From: UBA1858 sp963976865
Lineage (GTDB): Bacteria; Pseudomonadota; Gammaproteobacteria; UBA4575
Direction: 5' to 3'
Assembly (NCBI GenBank): GCA_963976865.1
Contig: CAXBLY010000001.1
Span: 744,001 to 808,000 of the forward strand
Length of the DNA stretch: 64,000 nt
Of the stretch, positions 36,876-45,947 are shown piece by piece; the first letter of the stretch is position 1, and each line of letters starts with the position of its first letter. Under the pieces are notes generated by a model. That model saw nothing but the letters and a program-made list of their open reading frames with translations, was not told the origin of the DNA and did no database searches. The translations under genes were made by a program, and so were the position numbers.

Positions 36876-37187
36876 ATGAGGAAGTCAATTTTACTGGGAT
36901 TAGTAGCAGCTATGGGCATGTTTGCGGTAACTGCAAATGCAGGCGATGTCGCTGCTGGAAAAGCCAAGTCGGCTACGTGTATTGCCTGTCACGGCAGTGC
37001 TGGCATTAGTCCCACACCAATATGGCCAAATCTTGCTGGCCAGAAAGAGCAATATCTTGTTGCTCAATTGAAAGCATTCAAGGATGGCACTCGTCAAAAT
37101 CCCCAGATGTCGCCCATGGTTGCAGGTCTAAGTGATGAAGATATGGCCAATCTTGCAGCTTATTACTCAAGCCTGGCTTGTCAGTAA
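36876..37187 (+). CDS. Periplasmic class I cytochrome c (c553/c4-like)
   Basis: A 103-residue single-haem cytochrome. Signal peptide MRKSILLGLVAAMGMFAVTA ends near ANA-G (residue 22/23). The haem motif is C35-I-A-C38-H39 and the methionine ligand is M78 or M81 in MSPM. It should carry electrons in the periplasm. AGGAG lies eight bases before the ATG. Monocistronic, with its own promoter and terminator. Confidence 0.93.
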   Translation: MRKSILLGLVAAMGMFAVTANAGDVAAGKAKSATCIACHGSAGISPTPIWPNLAGQKEQYLVAQLKAFKDGTRQNPQMSPMVAGLSDEDMANLAAYYSSLACQ

Positions 37188-37213
37188 TTACCAAATAGCC
37201 AGTGAGTTAGTGT

Positions 37214-37245
37214 AAAAACCACCCCGGATCCGGGGTGGTTTTTTT
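37214..37245 (+). terminator. Rho-independent terminator after the cytochrome c gene
   Basis: A perfectly self-complementary 30-base block (37214-37243) with core CCACCCCGG / CCGGGGTGG followed by T residues. It begins 27 bases after the stop codon, and its symmetry allows use by the convergent CopD-like gene. Confidence 0.93.
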
Positions 37246-37271
37246 GTGTAGGCAGACGTGAGTCTATTTGA

Positions 37272-37754
37272 CTAAAGTGGCAGGTGCTCCAGCCCAATTG
37301 CAGTAATGACGGTGAGCAATCCGATCAGCAGGTTCAAGCCGACCAGTTTGCGAATCTGGGCCAGACTTTTGCCGCCTTCCTGGTAATTTTCTTCACTGAC
37401 AGCGCGGCGTAAACGCATGAATGGCGCAAAGAATACATGTAAGTAAATCAAAATCATCACGATGCCTAATGCTTGCATCACGTGCACATACCAGGCAACA
37501 CCGGCAAAGCCATTAAATGCTGAGAAGATCATCCAGTAACCAGTTAGTGGAATGATAATCACTGCCAGCCATACCCAGACAAAAAACCTAGTTAAAGTGC
37601 GGGACCACAATGCAAGCCGAACTGCCGGTTCCAGTAGATTGGCAGCGACAGGCCTGAGAGCCATATAGGCAAAAAACATTCCACCTACCCAGACAACGGC
37701 TGCCAGTACATGCAGGCTAATGGCAATGGAAAAGTAATAAGGTTCTAAATTCAT
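37272..37754 (-). CDS. CopD-like integral membrane protein
   Basis: A 160-residue protein with four membrane helices. The start ISLHVLAAVVWVGGMFFAYMALRP and the later YVHVMQALGIVMILIYLHVFFAPFMRLRRA, with conserved histidines in helices 1 and 3, match the CopD/DUF2269-like group that includes putative copper or haem-linked membrane proteins. Function not established. Convergent with the cytochrome c gene. Confidence 0.75.
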   Translation of the reverse strand: MNLEPYYFSIAISLHVLAAVVWVGGMFFAYMALRPVAANLLEPAVRLALWSRTLTRFFVWVWLAVIIIPLTGYWMIFSAFNGFAGVAWYVHVMQALGIVMILIYLHVFFAPFMRLRRAVSEENYQEGGKSLAQIRKLVGLNLLIGLLTVITAIGLEHLPL

Positions 37755-37890
37755 AATCGTCAGGCTTTATGTTTGTTTTTATTAAGTGAAATTATAGATC
37801 AGATCAGGTATCCATTTCATGGAAAATGCGGTTACACATGCAAAACCAATTCGGCTACGTTAAAGTAGCCATTTTTTGCGGTGGTAAACT

Positions 37891-38559
37891 ATGGAAAACT
37901 GGATCGCTCCTTCTATACTTTCGGCTGACTTCGCGCGTTTGGGGGAGGAAGTAGATAATGTGCTTGCTGCGGGTGCGGATACAGTCCATTTTGATGTGAT
38001 GGACAATCACTATGTGCCAAATTTAACGATAGGGCCATTAGTGTGTGAGGCGTTAAGAAACCACGGTGTGACAGCGCCTATTGATGTGCATTTGATGGTG
38101 TCACCAGTCGACCAGCTAATTAGTGACTTCGCAAAGGCTGGTGCCAGCATTATTACTTTTCACCCGGAAGCCAGTGAACATATAGACAGAAGCCTGCAAT
38201 TGATTCGCGATGCAGGATGCATGAGTGGTTTGGTCTTTAACCCGGCGACACCACTACACTACCTGGATTATGTGCTGGATAAAATTGATATGGTGCTATT
38301 AATGTCTGTGAATCCAGGTTTTGGTGGACAAGCATTCATTGAATCCAGTCTCGATAAACTCAAGGCTGCACGTAAAATAATTGATCAGTCAGGATTACCC
38401 ATTCGCCTGGAAATAGATGGTGGTGTAAAGATTGATAACATCGGGAAGATCAAAGCTGCAGGTGCTGATACTTTTGTTGCGGGTTCCGCGATTTTTAATT
38501 CAGAAGATTATCAAAAAACTATTTCGGCCATGCGTGCTGAAATAGACAAAGCAAGTTAA
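37891..38559 (+). CDS. rpe: Ribulose-phosphate 3-epimerase
   Basis: A 222-residue TIM barrel that interconverts ribulose-5-P and xylulose-5-P. Seen: APSILSADFARLGEE, HFDVMDNHYVPNLTIGP, IDVHLMVSPVD, LMSVNPGFGGQAFI and LEIDGGVKIDNI. First of the conserved rpe-gph-trpE group. Start ATG at 37891. Confidence 0.98.
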   Translation: MENWIAPSILSADFARLGEEVDNVLAAGADTVHFDVMDNHYVPNLTIGPLVCEALRNHGVTAPIDVHLMVSPVDQLISDFAKAGASIITFHPEASEHIDRSLQLIRDAGCMSGLVFNPATPLHYLDYVLDKIDMVLLMSVNPGFGGQAFIESSLDKLKAARKIIDQSGLPIRLEIDGGVKIDNIGKIKAAGADTFVAGSAIFNSEDYQKTISAMRAEIDKAS

Positions 38560-38574
38560 GTTTACCGGTTTTTG

Positions 38575-39243
38575 ATGATGCCGCTGTCGTTGCCACAATG
38601 GCTGTGCTTCGATCTGGATGGAACGCTGGTCGATAGCGTTCCCGATATCACCTTTAGTGTGAACGAAATGCTGACACAGCTACAGCTTGACAATGTTGAT
38701 GAAGGTATTGCGCGCACCTGGGTTGGTAATGGTGCTGCTAAATTAATCGAACGTGCCTTAGCTCATTCCACAGGTGAAAAGCCTGGCGAGCAAATGTTTG
38801 CCCAGGCCAAAGCGCTATTTTTTATCGCCTACGAGAAAAATGTTGCAGTGAAAACAACGCTATATCCAGGGTGTATTGAAGTACTGGAGCATTTTACTAA
38901 ACAAAATATTCCGCTTGCCTGTGTCACTAACAAGCCAAGAAAATTCACACCACTGTTACTGGAAGCGCTGGGGATGGCAGACTTTTTTAAGGCTCTGGTA
39001 TGTGGTGATGACCTGCCAACTAAAAAGCCGGATCCTGCCATGCTGCTGGAAGCCGTCCAGCAATTAGCTGGTGAACCTGGCAAAGGATTTATGATTGGTG
39101 ATTCAGAAACCGATATGGCAACAGCAAATAGTGCCGGGGCGGGTGCAATTTATGTTTCCTATGGCTATAATCGCGGCGTTTCCGTAGAAAAGTATCGACC
39201 GATCTGCGTGAACAGTTTGAAACAGATTCCTGAATTATTCTAA
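38575..39243 (+). CDS. gph: Phosphoglycolate phosphatase
   Basis: A HAD-superfamily hydrolase of 222 residues. Motif I is LCFDLDGTLVDSVPDI, motif II VTNKPRKF, motif III KKPDPAML and motif IV MIGDSETDMATA. Start is the first of two tandem ATG codons at 38575; the frame technically opens one TTG earlier. It removes phosphoglycolate from DNA repair or Rubisco oxygenation. 15 bases after rpe. Confidence 0.94.
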   Translation: MMPLSLPQWLCFDLDGTLVDSVPDITFSVNEMLTQLQLDNVDEGIARTWVGNGAAKLIERALAHSTGEKPGEQMFAQAKALFFIAYEKNVAVKTTLYPGCIEVLEHFTKQNIPLACVTNKPRKFTPLLLEALGMADFFKALVCGDDLPTKKPDPAMLLEAVQQLAGEPGKGFMIGDSETDMATANSAGAGAIYVSYGYNRGVSVEKYRPICVNSLKQIPELF

Positions 39244-39361
39244 AAAATGAGTTTATTAAATGTTTGTATTTCGTAGGAAGTGTTGGCGGTTTGATATCAA
39301 TTGGCGCTGGTCTGCCAAATGAATCTCGTGTCTACACTATTAACTATGAAAATAAACATAC

Positions 39362-40840
39362 ATGAACAAACAAAAATTTTCTGATTTAGCCAAACAGGGC
39401 TATACCCATATTCCCGTTTTCAGGGAAGTTGCAGCTGATCTGGATACTCCCTTAAGTGCCTACCTTAAATTAGCCAACACAGCTAACAGCTTTTTATTTG
39501 AATCAGTGCAGGGTGGGGAACGCTGGGGCCGATATTCAATTATAGGTTTGCAGTGCAATGAAAGCCTGCACGTGCGTGGCGAGCATATAGAAGTGATCAG
39601 GGACGGTAAATGTATAGAGCAAACTCAGCAAACAGATCCTTTGCAGTGGATTGATCAATATCGCAATCGTTTCAAAGTGCCAGATCTCGAAGGTTTGCCT
39701 CGTTTTGTAGGCGGCCTGGTGGGCTACTTTGGTTACGACACGATCCGTTATGTGGAGCCAAGACTGGGTAAATGCCTGAATCCGGATGAATTTGGCACGG
39801 CGGATATTGTATTAATGCTGTCGACCGAAATTCTTGTGTTTGATAACTTGAAAGGCTCGGTATATATCGTCGTACTGGCGGCTGCAGAAGATGATGGCTT
39901 TACGAGTGCAGAGTCACGTATAGATGAACTCGCGCTCGGCTTGCAAAACAATGTGCCACTTTCACCATTAACGGTGCATGACGGAGACGTTCCTGAACTG
40001 GATTTTGTGTCAGGTTTTAGTGAAGCAGGCTTTAAAGATGCAGTGGTAAAAGCCAAGCAATATATAGCTGCTGGTGATGTTATGCAGGTTGTATTGTCGC
40101 AACGGCTGAACGCAGATTTTAAAGGTAATGCAATTGACGTCTATCGTCACCTGCGTCGATTAAATCCTTCACCCTATATGTATTATCTGAATATGGGTGA
40201 CTTTGAAATTGTAGGTTCTTCACCAGAAATACTGGTTCGCCAGGAAGATGACGAGGTAACTGTACGTCCCATTGCAGGGACGCGGCCACGCGGCAAAAAT
40301 GAACAACAGGATTATGCACTGGAAAAAGAATTGCTGGCGGATCCAAAAGAGTTGGCTGAACATTTAATGCTGATCGATCTGGGGCGAAATGACATTGGCC
40401 GCATTGCGCAAGTTGGTAGCGTTAAGTTAACCGATAAAATGATCGTCGAGCGTTATTCTCATGTTATGCATATAGTGTCCAATGTAAAAGGCACGTTAGC
40501 GTCAGGTCAATCGTGTATGGATGTGTTGCGAGCGACTTTCCCGGCCGGAACAGTCTCTGGTGCGCCGAAAATTCGCGCCATGGAAATTATTGATGAGCTC
40601 GAGCCGGTTAAGCGTGGCGTGTATTCTGGCGCTATCGGATATATATCATGGAGCGGGGATATGGATACAGCGATTGCCATTCGCACTGCAGTCATAAAAG
40701 ATGGCACTATCTCGGTCCAGGCGGGTGCAGGCATTGTGTATGATTCAGTGCCGGATAATGAATGGATTGAAACACTGAATAAAGCGAAAGCCGTTTTACG
40801 TGCCGCAGCACTGGCAGAAAAAGCAGAGTCAAGACGATGA
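39362..40840 (+). CDS. trpE: Anthranilate synthase component I
   Basis: A 492-residue chorismate-utilising enzyme. N-terminal FLFESVQGGERWGRYSIIG includes the usual tryptophan feedback site, followed by the catalytic part with DVMQVVLSQRL, PSPYMYYLNMGDFEIVGSSPE, RPIAGTRPRG and GTVSGAPKIRAMEI. Its TGA overlaps the trpG ATG (ATGA). The 118-base upstream gap shows no leader peptide with tandem Trp codons, so classical attenuation is not evident. Confidence 0.97.
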   Translation: MNKQKFSDLAKQGYTHIPVFREVAADLDTPLSAYLKLANTANSFLFESVQGGERWGRYSIIGLQCNESLHVRGEHIEVIRDGKCIEQTQQTDPLQWIDQYRNRFKVPDLEGLPRFVGGLVGYFGYDTIRYVEPRLGKCLNPDEFGTADIVLMLSTEILVFDNLKGSVYIVVLAAAEDDGFTSAESRIDELALGLQNNVPLSPLTVHDGDVPELDFVSGFSEAGFKDAVVKAKQYIAAGDVMQVVLSQRLNADFKGNAIDVYRHLRRLNPSPYMYYLNMGDFEIVGSSPEILVRQEDDEVTVRPIAGTRPRGKNEQQDYALEKELLADPKELAEHLMLIDLGRNDIGRIAQVGSVKLTDKMIVERYSHVMHIVSNVKGTLASGQSCMDVLRATFPAGTVSGAPKIRAMEIIDELEPVKRGVYSGAIGYISWSGDMDTAIAIRTAVIKDGTISVQAGAGIVYDSVPDNEWIETLNKAKAVLRAAALAEKAESRR

Positions 40841-41418
40841 TATTAATGATCGATAATTATGATTCTTTTACTTATAACCTGGTTCAGTATTTTGGTGAGC
40901 TGGAACAGCAGGTAAAAGTCGTACGCAATGACCATATTGGTATAAATGAAATCACCGAGTTAAAGCCAGACTATATTATTTTGTCTCCGGGGCCGTGTAC
41001 GCCAAATGAAGCGGGAGTGTCACTGGAGATAGTCGAAAAACTTGCAGGGAAATTTCCAATTCTGGGCGTATGTCTTGGCCACCAGGCTATAGGTCAGGCG
41101 TTTGGCGGTAAAATTGTCAGAGCGAATGATATTATGCATGGAAAAACATCGCCCGTGTATCATCATGATAAATACGTGTTTAACGGTTGTGACTTGCCTT
41201 TTACAGCGACACGCTATCATTCTTTGGTGATTGAAAAAAAATCCTTGCCGGAATGTCTGGAAGTCACGGCCTGGACACAGAAAAATAACGGTGATATCGA
41301 TGAAATTATGGGTGTGCGTCATAAGGAACTTGCCATTGAAGGTGTGCAATTTCATCCTGAATCAATTTTAACCGACTTTGGTCATCATCTTTTAAACAAC
41401 TTTATTAAACAGAACTAA
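40837..41418 (+). CDS. trpG: Anthranilate synthase component II (glutamine amidotransferase)
   Basis: A 193-residue class I amidotransferase giving ammonia to TrpE. Nucleophile C79 in GVCLGHQAIGQAFGG, catalytic His and Glu in VQFHPESIL, and oxyanion motif LSPGPCTPNEAG. It may also serve folate synthesis as PabA. Overlaps trpE by 4 bases and trpD by 1. Confidence 0.96.
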   Translation: MILMIDNYDSFTYNLVQYFGELEQQVKVVRNDHIGINEITELKPDYIILSPGPCTPNEAGVSLEIVEKLAGKFPILGVCLGHQAIGQAFGGKIVRANDIMHGKTSPVYHHDKYVFNGCDLPFTATRYHSLVIEKKSLPECLEVTAWTQKNNGDIDEIMGVRHKELAIEGVQFHPESILTDFGHHLLNNFIKQN

Positions 41419-42440
41419 TGGGTATGTCTATTCAACAGGCGCTTGAGCAGGTGCTAACCGGGTCTGATCTGAGTTCAGAGCAGATGGAGTCTGTGATGAA
41501 TATTATCATGCAGGGCGAAGCTACCTCAGCGCAGATAGCCGGATTCATTATAGCGTTGCGCATGAAAGGTGAATGCGTAGACGAGTTAACAGCAGCCGCA
41601 CGTGTGATGAGAAGGCTCTCCAGCAAGGTTGACATTAATGCGCACCCACTCGTCGATACCTGTGGGACGGGTGGTGATGGGCAGAAAACATTCAATATTT
41701 CTACAGCCTCATCTATTGTGGCAGCAAGTGCCGGCGTTAAAATTGCCAAGCACGGCAACCGATCTGTCTCCAGTCAATCTGGAAGTGCCGATGTGCTGGA
41801 GGCGCTTGGAGTTAAGCTGGAACTCACACCCGATCAAATCGCCAAGTGTGTAGAGACGATTGGAATAGGGTTCATGTTTGCGCCCATGCACCACAGTTGC
41901 ATGAAACATGCGATTGGCCCGCGCAAGGAGTTAGGTGTGCGCACTTTATTTAATTTGCTGGGACCACTAACAAACCCTGCCAATGCGCAACGACAGGTCC
42001 TGGGTGTGTTTGATGATCAATGGCTGCAACCGCTAGCGCAGGTATTACAGTCTTTAGGTGCGGAGCACGCTTTAGTTGTTCATGCTGAAGATGGCCTTGA
42101 CGAGATCAGCATTGCAGGTATCACCAATATTTGTGAATTGCGTGATGGAGAAATTAATTCGTACCAGATTAAACCGGAAGACTTTGGACTAACACGGGCT
42201 ACTTTAGACGATATAAAGGTAAATAATGTAACGGATAGTGCAAACATGATTACTGCGGTTTTAAACGGTGAAGAAGGTGCTGCAGCAAATATTGTTTGTC
42301 TGAATGCAGGTGCTGCCATATATGTAGCAGGCAAAGCAAACTCGTTGAATGCTGGTGTACAACTGGCTACGCAGCAACTGGCATCAAAAGCTGCGCAAAA
42401 GACCCTCACGCAACTCATAGAAATCACAAATAACTTCTAG
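41418..42440 (+). CDS. trpD: Anthranilate phosphoribosyltransferase
   Basis: A 340-residue enzyme joining anthranilate and PRPP. Seen: VDTCGTGGDGQKTFNIST, VAKHGNRS-type AKHGNRSVSSQSGSADVLEALG, FMFAPMHHSCMKHAIGPRKELGVRT and NLLGPLTNPA. The start forms TAATG with trpG; a second in-frame ATG is two codons later. Confidence 0.97.
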   Translation: MGMSIQQALEQVLTGSDLSSEQMESVMNIIMQGEATSAQIAGFIIALRMKGECVDELTAAARVMRRLSSKVDINAHPLVDTCGTGGDGQKTFNISTASSIVAASAGVKIAKHGNRSVSSQSGSADVLEALGVKLELTPDQIAKCVETIGIGFMFAPMHHSCMKHAIGPRKELGVRTLFNLLGPLTNPANAQRQVLGVFDDQWLQPLAQVLQSLGAEHALVVHAEDGLDEISIAGITNICELRDGEINSYQIKPEDFGLTRATLDDIKVNNVTDSANMITAVLNGEEGAAANIVCLNAGAAIYVAGKANSLNAGVQLATQQLASKAAQKTLTQLIEITNNF

Positions 42441-42464
42441 AATAAGATAAAAAGATATTCAACC

Positions 42465-43280
42465 ATGGCTGAAGATAAACCGGAAATACTTGCCAAGATA
42501 CTTGCGCATAAAGAAAAAGAAATTGCTGAGAAGCAAACCCGAGTGACATTTGATCAAATGAAAGAGTGGTCAAAAGAGGGTGATGGCAAACGTCCATTTG
42601 AAATGATGTTGCGTGGAGCTGCCAGTGCCAGTAAAGCGGGTGTGATTGCAGAAATTAAACGTGCATCACCTAGCCAGGGTATTATCCGCGAGGATTTTGA
42701 CCCTATGGCCATTGCACGTAGTTATCAGTTTGGCGGTGCGACGTGTATGTCTGTGCTTACCGATAATGAATTTTTTAAAGGTGGCGGTCCAATTCTGGAG
42801 CTAGCACGAAAAGCGTGTTCCCTTCCTGCATTGCGTAAAGACTTTATAATTGATCCATTCCAGATTTATGAATCGCGCGTATTGGGAGCGGACTGTATAT
42901 TATTAATTGTCGCCGCGCTGGACGATGAAAAACTAACTTCGTTATATGAGTTATCCAAAGAACAAAATATGGATGTACTCATTGAAGTGCATAATGAAGA
43001 TGAGCTCAAGCGAGCGCTGGCACTGAATCCAACTATGCTGGGGATTAATAACAGGGATCTGCATACATTCGAAGTGGACCTGCAAACAACGCTGCGATTA
43101 AAAGAGATGATTCCTGATGACTGTTTGATTGTCACAGAAAGCGGGATTCATAGCGGGGAAGATATAAAAATGATGCAGGATAATGGAATAAATTCATTCC
43201 TGGTTGGAGAGGCGTTTATGCGTGCCCCGGATCCGGGCGCAAAGCTGAAGGAACTGTTTTTTGCAGATAGAGCTTACTAG
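42465..43280 (+). CDS. trpC: Indole-3-glycerol phosphate synthase
   Basis: A 271-residue monofunctional TIM barrel. Seen: GVIAEIKRASPSQGIIRE, GGATCMSVLTDNEFFKGG, LRKDFIIDPFQIYESR, LGINNRDLHTFEVDL and IVTESGIHSGEDI. No fused TrpF. Last gene of trpEGDC, convergent with crp across 33 bases. Confidence 0.97.
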   Translation: MAEDKPEILAKILAHKEKEIAEKQTRVTFDQMKEWSKEGDGKRPFEMMLRGAASASKAGVIAEIKRASPSQGIIREDFDPMAIARSYQFGGATCMSVLTDNEFFKGGGPILELARKACSLPALRKDFIIDPFQIYESRVLGADCILLIVAALDDEKLTSLYELSKEQNMDVLIEVHNEDELKRALALNPTMLGINNRDLHTFEVDLQTTLRLKEMIPDDCLIVTESGIHSGEDIKMMQDNGINSFLVGEAFMRAPDPGAKLKELFFADRAY

Positions 43281-43313
43281 GAATCTATAGTAAGCCCTAT
43301 TGCAAGAATTTAA

Positions 43314-43952
43314 TTATCGAGTACCAAAAACGACGATTGTTTTGCCGTGTGCTGTGATCAGGCCTTGTTCTTCAAGTTCTTTTAAGACGCGGCCAGCCAT
43401 TTCACGTGAGCAGCCGACGATCTTGGCAATCTCCTGACGGGTAATTCGAATCTGCATGCCATCCGGATGTGTCATTGCATCGGGCTGGTGAGCGAGATCC
43501 AGAAGTGTTCTGGCAACACGACCGGCGACATCAAGGAATGCAAGATTAATGACTTTACGGCTAGTGGCACGCAGACGACGAGTCATCTGGCCGGCAAGTA
43601 GCATCATGATATCCGGATCCTGATGTGCTAATTCGCGGAATTTTGTGTAACTGATTTCAGCTACTTCACACTCGCCACGTGCAACAACCAATGCACTGCG
43701 CTCATCTTCTTCGAAAAGGCCCATTTCACCAAAAAAGTCGCCCTGGTTTAGGTAGGCCAGTACCATCTCATGACCGGTATCATCTTCAATCATTACACTG
43801 ACAGAACCGCCAGTAATATAATAAAGCGTTGTAGATGGGTCGCCAGCATGGATAATGCGGCTACTATTGGCGTAGCGCTTGGTATGGCAATTTTCTAGCA
43901 ATCGCGCAACTGTGGGATCAACTGTAGGCATTTTAAATTGTAGGTTTGACAC
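43314..43952 (-). CDS. vfr: cAMP receptor protein family regulator (CRP/Vfr)
   Basis: A 212-residue regulator. The cAMP pocket is visible in GDFFGEMGLFEEDERSALV, with the Glu-Arg-Ser residues that bind cyclic AMP, and the C-terminal helix-turn-helix is ITRQEIAKIVGCSREMAGRV, as in E. coli CRP. The last residues HGKTIVVFGTR match CRP closely. In Pseudomonas, Vfr sits beside trpC and is controlled through the Pil-Chp system's effect on adenylate cyclase, so it may be connected with the cluster at 5-14 kb. That link is inference. Confidence 0.93.
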   Translation of the reverse strand: MSNLQFKMPTVDPTVARLLENCHTKRYANSSRIIHAGDPSTTLYYITGGSVSVMIEDDTGHEMVLAYLNQGDFFGEMGLFEEDERSALVVARGECEVAEISYTKFRELAHQDPDIMMLLAGQMTRRLRATSRKVINLAFLDVAGRVARTLLDLAHQPDAMTHPDGMQIRITRQEIAKIVGCSREMAGRVLKELEEQGLITAHGKTIVVFGTR

Positions 43953-44039
43953 AAAGAACCTCTGACTTCTCGTTTATTTTGATGGAGTCTATGGCAGGAA
44001 GTTCCCTCTGTCGATTTGAGTAAGAATGAAAGGTAGCAA

Positions 44040-44471
44040 ATGAACGTACGAATAAAGTGGTTAGACCATATGAGCTTCGTTGGTGAGGCTTCAAGTGGAC
44101 ATTCTGTGGTCATGGACGGTCCACCTGAAAATGGGGGGCGTAATCTTGGTCCAAGACCAATGGAGATGATTTTGCTTGGTTTGGGAGGCTGTTCCTGTTT
44201 TGATATTGTCAGCATTTTACAAAAATCCCGAGTCGCCATTGACGACTGTGTTGTGGAAATCAGTGCGGAGCGCGCTGATGAGATACCCGCTGTTTTCACC
44301 AAAATTCACCTCCACTATATTGTTAAAGGCGAACGGCTTCAAGATAAACATGTCCGGCGGGCTGTTGAGCTGACTTCAGAGAAGTATTGTTCTGTTGCAA
44401 TGATGCTAAAGCATAGTGTGGAGCTAAGCTATGATTACGAAATTTATGATAATGCCAGCTCGAAACAGTAA
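44040..44471 (+). CDS. OsmC-family protein
   Basis: A 143-residue OsmC/Ohr-like protein. Two reactive cysteines are plausible in LGLGGCSCFDIVSIL and SEKYCSVAMML. Proteins in this family remove organic or lipid peroxides; this short YhfA-like form has no proven substrate. Divergent from the CRP gene across 87 bases, 18 bases before speD, matching the Pseudomonas order. Confidence 0.87.
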   Translation: MNVRIKWLDHMSFVGEASSGHSVVMDGPPENGGRNLGPRPMEMILLGLGGCSCFDIVSILQKSRVAIDDCVVEISAERADEIPAVFTKIHLHYIVKGERLQDKHVRRAVELTSEKYCSVAMMLKHSVELSYDYEIYDNASSKQ

Positions 44472-44488
44472 AGGAATATGAAAAGAAT

Positions 44489-45292
44489 ATGAGTAATGAG
44501 GATGCGAAAATCAGTCTCTACGGGTTTAATAATTTAACTAAAACGTTAAGCTTTAATTTCTATGATATTTGTTATGCCAAGTCTGATAAACAGCGGGATG
44601 ACTATATTGAATACATCGATGAAACATATAATGCAGCGAGACTGACTGAGGTGTTGACAGAAGTTGCAAATATTATAGGTGCTACAATTCTGAATGTTGC
44701 GACACAGGACTATGAGCCTAGTGGTGCCAGTGTGACTATGCTGATATCTGAAGAAAATGCTATTCCTCAGGAGCCGGAAAGTGAATTCGCATCTATTGAA
44801 TCGCCAAGTGTGGTCGCACATCTGGATAAAAGCCATTTAACTGCACATACTTACCCGGAGTCCCATCCTGATGGCGGAATTTGCACATTTCGTGCAGATC
44901 TGGATATTTCCACATGTGGCAAAATCTCTCCACTAAAAGCACTAAATTATCTAATTGATAGTTTCGAGGAAGATATCGTTATTATGGATTACAGAATTCG
45001 GGGATTTACCAGAGATATCAATGGTCAGAAATTTTATAAAGATCATTCAATCAATTCTATTCAGGAATATATGTTGGAGAAAACACGCAATCGCTATCAG
45101 ATGATTGATGTGAATGTCTACCCTGAAAATATTTTTCACACCAAGATGATGCTAAAGCAATTTGAGCTGGATAGTTATCTGTTTGGGAAGAATGCTCAGG
45201 ATTATAATGATGAAGAGCGTGAATCGATTGAATTTCAGTTAAGAAATGAAATGACTGAAATATTCTATGGGATGAATCTGAATCTTGCCTAG
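44489..45292 (+). CDS. speD: S-adenosylmethionine decarboxylase proenzyme
   Basis: A 267-residue proenzyme of the E. coli type. The self-cleavage site is K114-S115 in HLDKSHLTAHTYPESHPDGG; the serine becomes the pyruvoyl cofactor. Further marks: CTFRADLDISTCGKISPLKALNYLI, RGFTRDINGQK and VNVYPENIFHTKMMLK. It makes decarboxylated AdoMet for spermidine. No speE spermidine synthase gene is in the window. Confidence 0.96.
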   Translation: MSNEDAKISLYGFNNLTKTLSFNFYDICYAKSDKQRDDYIEYIDETYNAARLTEVLTEVANIIGATILNVATQDYEPSGASVTMLISEENAIPQEPESEFASIESPSVVAHLDKSHLTAHTYPESHPDGGICTFRADLDISTCGKISPLKALNYLIDSFEEDIVIMDYRIRGFTRDINGQKFYKDHSINSIQEYMLEKTRNRYQMIDVNVYPENIFHTKMMLKQFELDSYLFGKNAQDYNDEERESIEFQLRNEMTEIFYGMNLNLA

Positions 45293-45302
45293 GTGAGTTT
45301 AG

Positions 45303-45941
45303 CTAGATCCAGTAAGCGCCAGTAGTCATTACCCTGGATACAAGTTGCATGGTTTTTCGAACTGGTCTGGGTAATTGCTTGCCTCCCAGGTCTCTTGCCG
45401 TTTGGCCATGCTGATGTTCGTCCTGTTTCATTTTTTCTATAATTGCCCGACTTTTCAGATCCTGTTGCGGCAGCTTATCTAGATGGGAATCCAGGTGTTT
45501 TTCTACCTGATCTTCGGTTTCGGCAACAAATCCTAAACTCCAGCGATCGCCAAATACTCCGGCAGCGGCGCCAATGGCATAGGAACCTAAATACCATACG
45601 GGGCCTATTAAGCTACGTGGTGTTTGCAACTCGCTCAGGCGTTGCTCGCACCATGCGAGATGATCTTCTTCTTCCTTCGCTGAATTTTGCATTTGCTTGA
45701 GCGTCGCTGGGTCTTTCGCAGTCAGGGCCTGGCCGTGATACAAACCCTGTGCGGCTATCTCACCCGCATGGTTAACGCGCATCAGCCTTCCACAGAGACG
45801 GGCTTCATGCGTTGAAAGCGTGGCATCATCAAGCTGTAGTGCCGGATTACTGCGTCGTGCGTGTCTTGATGATTTGGTTAGAGTGCGCAAGCCACGGTCA
45901 AATTCTGCAATTAACCGGTCAGCGAGATGTTGCTTACTCAT
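45303..45941 (-). CDS. coq7: 3-demethoxyubiquinol 3-hydroxylase (Coq7)
   Basis: A 212-residue di-iron hydroxylase of ubiquinone synthesis. The iron-binding pattern is seen as RVNHAGEIAAQGLYHGQ, KEEEDHLAWCEQRL, ETEDQVEKHLDSHL and KQDEHQHGQTA. Convergent with speD across 10 bases and just downstream of the Fe-S protein gene. It complements the two flavin hydroxylases at 57-59 kb. Confidence 0.95.
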   Translation of the reverse strand: MSKQHLADRLIAEFDRGLRTLTKSSRHARRSNPALQLDDATLSTHEARLCGRLMRVNHAGEIAAQGLYHGQALTAKDPATLKQMQNSAKEEEDHLAWCEQRLSELQTPRSLIGPVWYLGSYAIGAAAGVFGDRWSLGFVAETEDQVEKHLDSHLDKLPQQDLKSRAIIEKMKQDEHQHGQTARDLGGKQLPRPVRKTMQLVSRVMTTGAYWI

Positions 45942-45947
45942 CTGTGT

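Noticed and set aside
39244..39361. Possible trp leader peptide/attenuator before trpE
   Set aside because: The only short frame (MSLLNVCIS) has no Trp codons and no terminator hairpin pair is visible.
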